The notes under the pieces were generated by a model. The model was given only the letters and a program-made list of their open reading frames with translations. It searched no databases and had not been told where the DNA came from. A stretch of DNA of 34,846 nucleotides from Acetomicrobium sp. S15 = DSM 107314 (GTDB taxonomy: Bacteria > Synergistota > Synergistia > Synergistales > Thermosynergistaceae): assembly GCF_016125955.1 (NCBI RefSeq), contig NZ_JADEVE010000028.1:1-34846 (forward strand), written 5' to 3'. Numbering within the stretch: position 1 is the first letter of the stretch; every line of letters starts with the position of its first letter. A program made the position numbers and the translations under genes. Positions 30,814 through 34,846 of the stretch are shown in pieces.

Positions 30814-31770
30814 ATGGTGAGGAAGAAGGGGTTATTAGTTCGGGTCGCAGTGCTGGCATCGGTTGTCTTTATGGCGAGTTCAGCTTGGGCGGTAACGTTT
30901 ATCAACCTCGCCACGGGGACGACTGGAGGGATGTATTACCCTGTAGGTGCTGCTATGGTCAAGATTTGGAATGAGAATATAGCTGATATAAATGCCAATG
31001 TTCAATCCACCGGCGGAACCGTCCACAATATCCAATTGATGGGCAATGGAGAGGCGGAGGCAGGTTTCATGGATCACAATTATTACAGCGCCTACAATGG
31101 CTTGGGCAAGTGGGAGGACAACCCTCAGAAATACATAAGGGGAATGGTCCCTCTCTATCCCGAGCCCGTCCAGCTTATGGTAGCGCCCAACAGCGGCATA
31201 AAGAGCGTTTACGATCTAAAGGGTAAAAAGGTATCTATAGGAGCCGTGGCCAGCGGCACAGAGGTTACGGCGAGACAACTTTTGAACCTTGCCGGCATAG
31301 ACCCAGATAAGGACATAAAGGCGGAGAACTTAGGTGTGGGAGACACCGGAAGGGCCTTCGCGGACAGGCTCATCGATGCCGCGATAATGATGGGAGCGCT
31401 GGGTCAGGCTGGGGTGGTGGAGGCTACCACCCTGGGGGTGGCTTATCTCATCGACATCCCCGACGAGGTCATCAAGAAGGCAGTCAGTCAGTATCCTTAT
31501 TGGTTCCCCTTCACCATACCGGCCGGCACCTATAAGGGCCAAGAGGAGCCGATCAAAACCTACGCAGGTCCTAACATCATAGCCGTTCACGAAAAGCTCA
31601 CTGAGGATTTAGTCTACCAGATGACGAAGACACTTTTTGAACACAAAGAAGACCTCATCGCAGTTACACCTCAGATGAAACATATGGTGCCCGAAAACGT
31701 CGAGCAGATCGTGATACCCTTACATCCTGGCGCCGAGCGCTATTACAAAGAAATAGGTGTCCTAAAGTGA
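30814..31770 (+). CDS. TAXI-family TRAP solute receptor
   Basis: A 318-residue periplasmic binding protein of the TAXI type. A signal peptide (about 1-26, MASSAWA end) is followed by the defining start FINLATGTTGGMYYPVG, where the GTxxGxYYP motif is typical. VQSTGGTVHNIQLMGNGEAE (about 61-80), a DLKGKKVSIGAVASGTEVTA segment and a late LTEDLVYQMTKTLFEH motif also fit. Known TAXI proteins bind glutamate, 2-oxoglutarate or related acids, but the ligand here cannot be read off. The start is the ATG at 30814, after GGGAGGGGTGGAG. The fused permease follows across a hairpin-bearing 116-base gap. No DUF1850 gene is beside it, unlike most such pairs. Confidence 0.94.
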   Translation: MVRKKGLLVRVAVLASVVFMASSAWAVTFINLATGTTGGMYYPVGAAMVKIWNENIADINANVQSTGGTVHNIQLMGNGEAEAGFMDHNYYSAYNGLGKWEDNPQKYIRGMVPLYPEPVQLMVAPNSGIKSVYDLKGKKVSIGAVASGTEVTARQLLNLAGIDPDKDIKAENLGVGDTGRAFADRLIDAAIMMGALGQAGVVEATTLGVAYLIDIPDEVIKKAVSQYPYWFPFTIPAGTYKGQEEPIKTYAGPNIIAVHEKLTEDLVYQMTKTLFEHKEDLIAVTPQMKHMVPENVEQIVIPLHPGAERYYKEIGVLK

Positions 31771-31807
31771 TAGAAAGTCGTTGACTGCTTGACGCGAACA
31801 GTCCTTA

Positions 31808-31847
31808 GGCCCTATGCTTCCTGTATTCGCGCGGGGAGCATGGGGCC
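31808..31847. promoter_or_regulatory. Intercistronic hairpin between receptor and permease
   Basis: GGCCCTATGCT (31808-31818) pairs with AGCATGGGGCC (31837-31847) with a single G-T wobble and an 18-base loop. No T-run follows. Hairpins after receptor genes often protect the upstream mRNA or lower read-through, giving more receptor than permease; that role is inferred here. Confidence 0.5.
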
Positions 31848-31886
31848 GTATTTATACCGGTGCATATTGAGGGAGGAATCGACAAG

Positions 31887-33827
31887 ATGTCAGGATCTTC
31901 AGTCGAGGAAAGCCAGCAAAAAGTCGAGGAAGTAATCGAAAAGTACGACGTAGAAAGCCGCTACAGGAGATTGAGCGGTTTGTCTGGCCTTTTCGTATCG
32001 GGTTGGCTCGTGGCTATGTCGGCATTTCACTTTTACACGGCAGGCTTGAGCACTCTCCCTACGTCCATACATAGGGCGGTACACCTGACCTTTGCCATGG
32101 TTGGCGTCTTTTTGCTTTACCCCGCCAGAAAGAGCTCAAGCAGGCGATCGATACCGTGGTATGATTGGCTGCTGGCAGGATTATCGGCCCTCGGATGCGG
32201 GTATATAGTCTTTTTCTTCAACGACATCGCGAGGCGTGGGGCGGCCGTCTTCCCTCACGATCTATGGCTTGGGATAATGACGATAGTTTTAGTCCTCGAG
32301 GCTGGTCGTCGCGTCTCTGGCAAGGTTTTGCCGATGCTCTCTATCTTGTTTTTGCTCTATTGTTACTTTGGGCGACAAATGCCTGGTGTGTTTATGCACC
32401 GCGGGTATTCGATAAACCGCATCGTCCAACATATGTATCTCGTCCCCGAGGGCATATTCGGCGTAGCCCTCGGGGTTTCGAGCACCTTCGTATTCATATT
32501 CATATTGTTTGGGGCGTTCCTTTCCAGGTGCGGAGGAGCGCGCTTTTTCACCAACTTGGCTTTAGCGCTGGCAGGGCGCTCGCCAGGCGGACCTGCCAAA
32601 GTCGCTATAGTGGCCTCTGGACTTCTGGGCACGATAAACGGTTCCTCTGTGGCAAATGTGGCCACCACCGGAGTCTTTACCATACCGCTCATGAAGAGGG
32701 TGGGTTACCGTCCCGAGTTCGCCGGGGCAGTGGAGGCGGCGGCCTCAACCGCCGGGCAGTTCATGCCACCGATAATGGGGGCAGGGGCTTTCGTAATGAG
32801 CGAATTTCTGCAGGTGCCTTACTTAAGGATCGCAGCGGCTGCTGCGATCCCGGCTGTAATCTATTACTTAGCCCTCTATTTCAATGTCCATTGCAGAGCG
32901 CAGAGGCGAGGGCTAAAGGGACTTCCAGAAAAAGATCTGCCCAATGTGATAGGTGTCCTGCTTCATGACGGTCACCTCCTGATTCCGTTGGGCGTGGTGC
33001 TCTATGCACTGCTTTCCAAATATACCCCGCTTGCCGCGGCTTTCTGGGGTGTGATATCCGTGTTCGCCGTGAGCTTCTTGAGACCCCACACGAGGATGAA
33101 TATAAGGGATTTGTTGAAGACCATGGAAGAGGGCGCGCGCAGCGCTCTCGGTGTTGCTTTGGCGTGTGCCATGGTTGGGTTCATAGTAGGGACGTCGTCG
33201 CTCACAGGATTGGGCTTTGTTATCTCCAACAATATCATCGAACTTGCTCACGGGAGACTCTTTTTTACCCTCCTTTTGGGCATGGTGGCATGCCTGGTGC
33301 TCGGAATGGGGCTTCCGACGACTGCAAATTACATCGTCACCAGCACGATTATAGCGCCGGCCTTGATAAAGATGCACATCCTTCCCTTGGCGGCTCACAT
33401 GTTTGTGTTTTACTTCGGCATAATGGCAGACCTTACGCCTCCCGTGTGCCTGGCGGCATTCACCGGAGCTGGCATAGCAGGGGCAAATCCAACACAAACA
33501 GGCTTCCAGGCCGCGAGGATTGCACTTGTGGCGTATCTGTTGCCCTTTACGTTCATTTATTCTCCCGCCATCCTGCTCGAGAGCCCTAACTTGCCATACT
33601 TGGCGCTGTTAATAGCGTCCGCTGCCGTCGGTGTAGTTGGTATTTCAGGAGCCCTCCAGGGATGGTTGCTCTGCCGGTTGGGACTTCTCATCAGGGGTTT
33701 ACTCCTCGCTTCTGGCGTGGCGGCGTTCTTTCCGCAGGCACAATATAAGGCAGCAGCGCTGATCGTTCTCACTGCCGCCTTCTTCACCTTGTGGTGGCGC
33801 GCTCGTGCCTCAAGCGAAATATCCTAA
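31887..33827 (+). CDS. TAXI-TRAP transporter fused 4TM/12TM permease, second copy
   Basis: A 646-residue fused permease, paralogous along its length to the one at 12840-14795. A cytoplasmic EEVIEKYDVESRYRRLSG tail is followed by a four-helix DctQ-like part. The DctM-like part carries GTINGSSVANVATTGVF, EAAASTAGQFMPPIMGAGAF, GLPTTANYIVTSTII and DLTPPVCLAAFTGAGIAG. The shared N-terminal tail, EKYD-ES-YRRL-G in both copies, indicates a common origin. It is coupled with the TAXI receptor before it. The ATG at 31887 has GAGGGAGG 10 bases upstream; a GTG at 31860 in the same frame would add nine residues. The 3' end overlaps the end of the convergent ROK gene by 18 bases, leaving no room for a separate terminator. 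Confidence 0.94.
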   Translation: MSGSSVEESQQKVEEVIEKYDVESRYRRLSGLSGLFVSGWLVAMSAFHFYTAGLSTLPTSIHRAVHLTFAMVGVFLLYPARKSSSRRSIPWYDWLLAGLSALGCGYIVFFFNDIARRGAAVFPHDLWLGIMTIVLVLEAGRRVSGKVLPMLSILFLLYCYFGRQMPGVFMHRGYSINRIVQHMYLVPEGIFGVALGVSSTFVFIFILFGAFLSRCGGARFFTNLALALAGRSPGGPAKVAIVASGLLGTINGSSVANVATTGVFTIPLMKRVGYRPEFAGAVEAAASTAGQFMPPIMGAGAFVMSEFLQVPYLRIAAAAAIPAVIYYLALYFNVHCRAQRRGLKGLPEKDLPNVIGVLLHDGHLLIPLGVVLYALLSKYTPLAAAFWGVISVFAVSFLRPHTRMNIRDLLKTMEEGARSALGVALACAMVGFIVGTSSLTGLGFVISNNIIELAHGRLFFTLLLGMVACLVLGMGLPTTANYIVTSTIIAPALIKMHILPLAAHMFVFYFGIMADLTPPVCLAAFTGAGIAGANPTQTGFQAARIALVAYLLPFTFIYSPAILLESPNLPYLALLIASAAVGVVGISGALQGWLLCRLGLLIRGLLLASGVAAFFPQAQYKAAALIVLTAAFFTLWWRARASSEIS

Positions 33828-34691
33828 TGCGACCGCCGCGGCGCCTATTATTGCGGCATCGTTGCCCAGGAGGCTAAGGCGGAGGTCTAATGCTTCCCTG
33901 AACGGAAGCGCCAGGTAAGGGATAACGTGAGGTCGCAAACTCTCAAGAAAGCCCTCACCTCGGCTCAGGCCACCGCCTATAACGATGGCCTCGGGGTCGA
34001 GCATGTGCGCGACAGATGCCAAAGCTCTCCCCCAGGCGTCAAGCGCCACGTTCCAAAGGTCTGCAATGACGGGGTTCCCCCTCTCTTGCCATAGACGGGG
34101 GAGGTCATCGGGAATGCCCCATGAGCGGGCAAGTCTTTCTAAGGCATCGGCGCCGCAAATGGCTTCCAGGTGTCCCCTTCCGCCGCACCCGCAGTATTCA
34201 TCTCTGCCGATTGCGATGTGGCCGGGTTCGCCCGCCATGCCATGAGCGCCCTTCAGGAGCTTTCCGTCGAGGACTATCCCGCCGCCTACACCTGTGCCTA
34301 ATGTTATAACCACATAACTTGAAAGGCCCTTTGCGGCGCCTACCCACCCCTCACCCAGGGCGTAGCAGTTGGCATCGTTTTCGATTGCTACGGGCCTGGA
34401 AAGGCGTTCCTCGAGTAGCGCCTTCAACGGCACCCCTTCCCAGTTGGGAAAGTTAGGCATCTTTTTAATATGCTCCCTAAAAGTATCGAGCATTCCGGGC
34501 ACGCCCAGCCCCACTGGAACGACCTCTCCGGCTGGAGAGAGTGCTTCAACGAGACGTGCAACCTGAGCGCACACCTCTTCCTGGCGCCTGCCAGGCGCAG
34601 TCGCTTCTTCCAAACGCTCCTGAATAGCCCCATCAACTACAAGAGCTGCCTTTGTGTTGTGTCCGCCCAGGTCTATCCCTATAGCGCGCAA
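33810..34691 (-). CDS. ROK-family sugar kinase (glucokinase-like)
   Basis: A 293-residue ROK protein without a DNA-binding domain, so a kinase rather than a repressor. The phosphate loop is DLGGHNTK (7-14). D106 in IENDANCYALGE is the catalytic base. LGTGVGGGIV (131-140) and H158 in EPGH follow. The zinc motif usually reads CxCGxxGC; here it is C167-G-C169-GGRG-H174, with histidine replacing the last cysteine. Glucose, mannose, N-acetylmannosamine or another hexose are possible substrates. The start is TTG at 34691, since AGGAGGTG lies 5 bases upstream and the family N-terminus begins there. It follows 11 bases after the partial gene at the window edge, on the same strand. Confidence 0.9.
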   Translation of the reverse strand: MRAIGIDLGGHNTKAALVVDGAIQERLEEATAPGRRQEEVCAQVARLVEALSPAGEVVPVGLGVPGMLDTFREHIKKMPNFPNWEGVPLKALLEERLSRPVAIENDANCYALGEGWVGAAKGLSSYVVITLGTGVGGGIVLDGKLLKGAHGMAGEPGHIAIGRDEYCGCGGRGHLEAICGADALERLARSWGIPDDLPRLWQERGNPVIADLWNVALDAWGRALASVAHMLDPEAIVIGGGLSRGEGFLESLRPHVIPYLALPFREALDLRLSLLGNDAAIIGAAAVALGYFA

Positions 34692-34702
34692 AGGCCCACC
34701 TC

Positions 34703-34846
34703 CTAACGGCCGTGTAATCCCCTGGCTGCTACGAAAGCTATCCCGTGCTTGGTCAGGCTTTCAGCGGTGCGGTTTAAGGCTATGTGCTTGAGCATATAAT
34801 TCTTCTCGAGGCTTTCCCAATGACCGGAGGCTATGACCTCCTCCTT
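34703..34846 (-). CDS. C-terminal fragment of an unrecognised protein
   Basis: An open frame entering from the right edge and ending at the TAG at 34703-34705. The 47 visible residues are amphipathic and helix-like, with ASGHWESLEKNYMLKHIAL and a basic, glycine-containing end (ARGLHGR). I do not recognise the family. The short distance to the ROK gene, with the ROK ribosome-binding site starting at its stop codon, suggests cotranscription and perhaps a sugar- or phosphate-related role, but that is a guess. Confidence 0.6.
   Translation of the reverse strand, partial: KEEVIASGHWESLEKNYMLKHIALNRTAESLTKHGIAFVAARGLHGR

Noticed and set aside
1-34846. CRISPR arrays, rRNA, tRNA, insertion sequences and phage genes
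   Set aside because: No regularly spaced repeats, no cloverleaf with a T-arm signature and no transposase- or integrase-like product was seen on either strand by eye.

Overview
The window looks like a stretch of a bacterial chromosome from a moderately GC-rich, strictly anaerobic, amino-acid- and organic-acid-fermenting organism. The gene families fit the Synergistota (an Acetomicrobium/Anaerobaculum-like relative). The signs are ferredoxin-dependent 2-oxoacid oxidation, several TRAP and TAXI-TRAP carriers, a type III glutamine synthetase, a two-gene LysO-type exporter, Shine-Dalgarno-led genes and frequent GTG/TTG starts. The phylum call is inference from gene content; no rRNA or other phylogenetic marker was compared.

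Layout. (1) 119-3858, plus strand: a core cluster of a DUF2232 membrane protein, rplI, dnaB and a Noc/ParB-like protein. (2) 3839-5665: an O-antigen-ligase-like membrane protein whose base use differs from its neighbours. (3) 5636-10671, minus strand: an Isf-like flavoprotein, a LysO-type exporter split into two overlapping genes, glutamine synthetase III with its own promoter, and a MetY-type sulfhydrylase. (4) 10785-12136, plus strand: a DUF72 protein and QueD. (5) 12305-20596, plus strand: a tight catabolic operon of DUF1850, a fused TAXI-TRAP permease, four subunits of a 2-oxoacid:ferredoxin oxidoreductase (OFOR), a two-subunit succinyl-CoA-synthetase-like enzyme and a D-2-hydroxyacid dehydrogenase. 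It is closed by a strong hairpin terminator. (6) 20664-30813: a partly A+T-rich accessory block with a DctPQM TRAP transporter, a class III aminotransferase (or racemase), two sodium/solute symporters, a YtcJ-like amidohydrolase, a DUF3311-like small membrane protein and long gene-free flanks. (7) 30814-33827: a TAXI receptor and a second fused TAXI-TRAP permease. (8) 33810-34846, minus strand: a ROK-family sugar kinase and the tail of an unrecognised gene.

The most interesting unit is region 5. Its genes could form one uptake-to-ATP line. A carboxylate enters through the TRAP permease, a hydroxyacid is oxidised to a 2-oxoacid, the OFOR decarboxylates it to an acyl-CoA and reduces ferredoxin, and the acyl-CoA synthetase recovers the thioester energy as ATP or GTP. 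The SucC/SucD-like subunits and the OFOR alpha subunit depart from the usual sequences at several conserved loops. The substrate may therefore not be 2-oxoglutarate/succinate. The first TRAP system has DUF1850 but no receptor, while the second has a receptor but no DUF1850, so the two may be functionally linked.

No rRNA, tRNA, CRISPR array, insertion sequence or phage gene was recognised.
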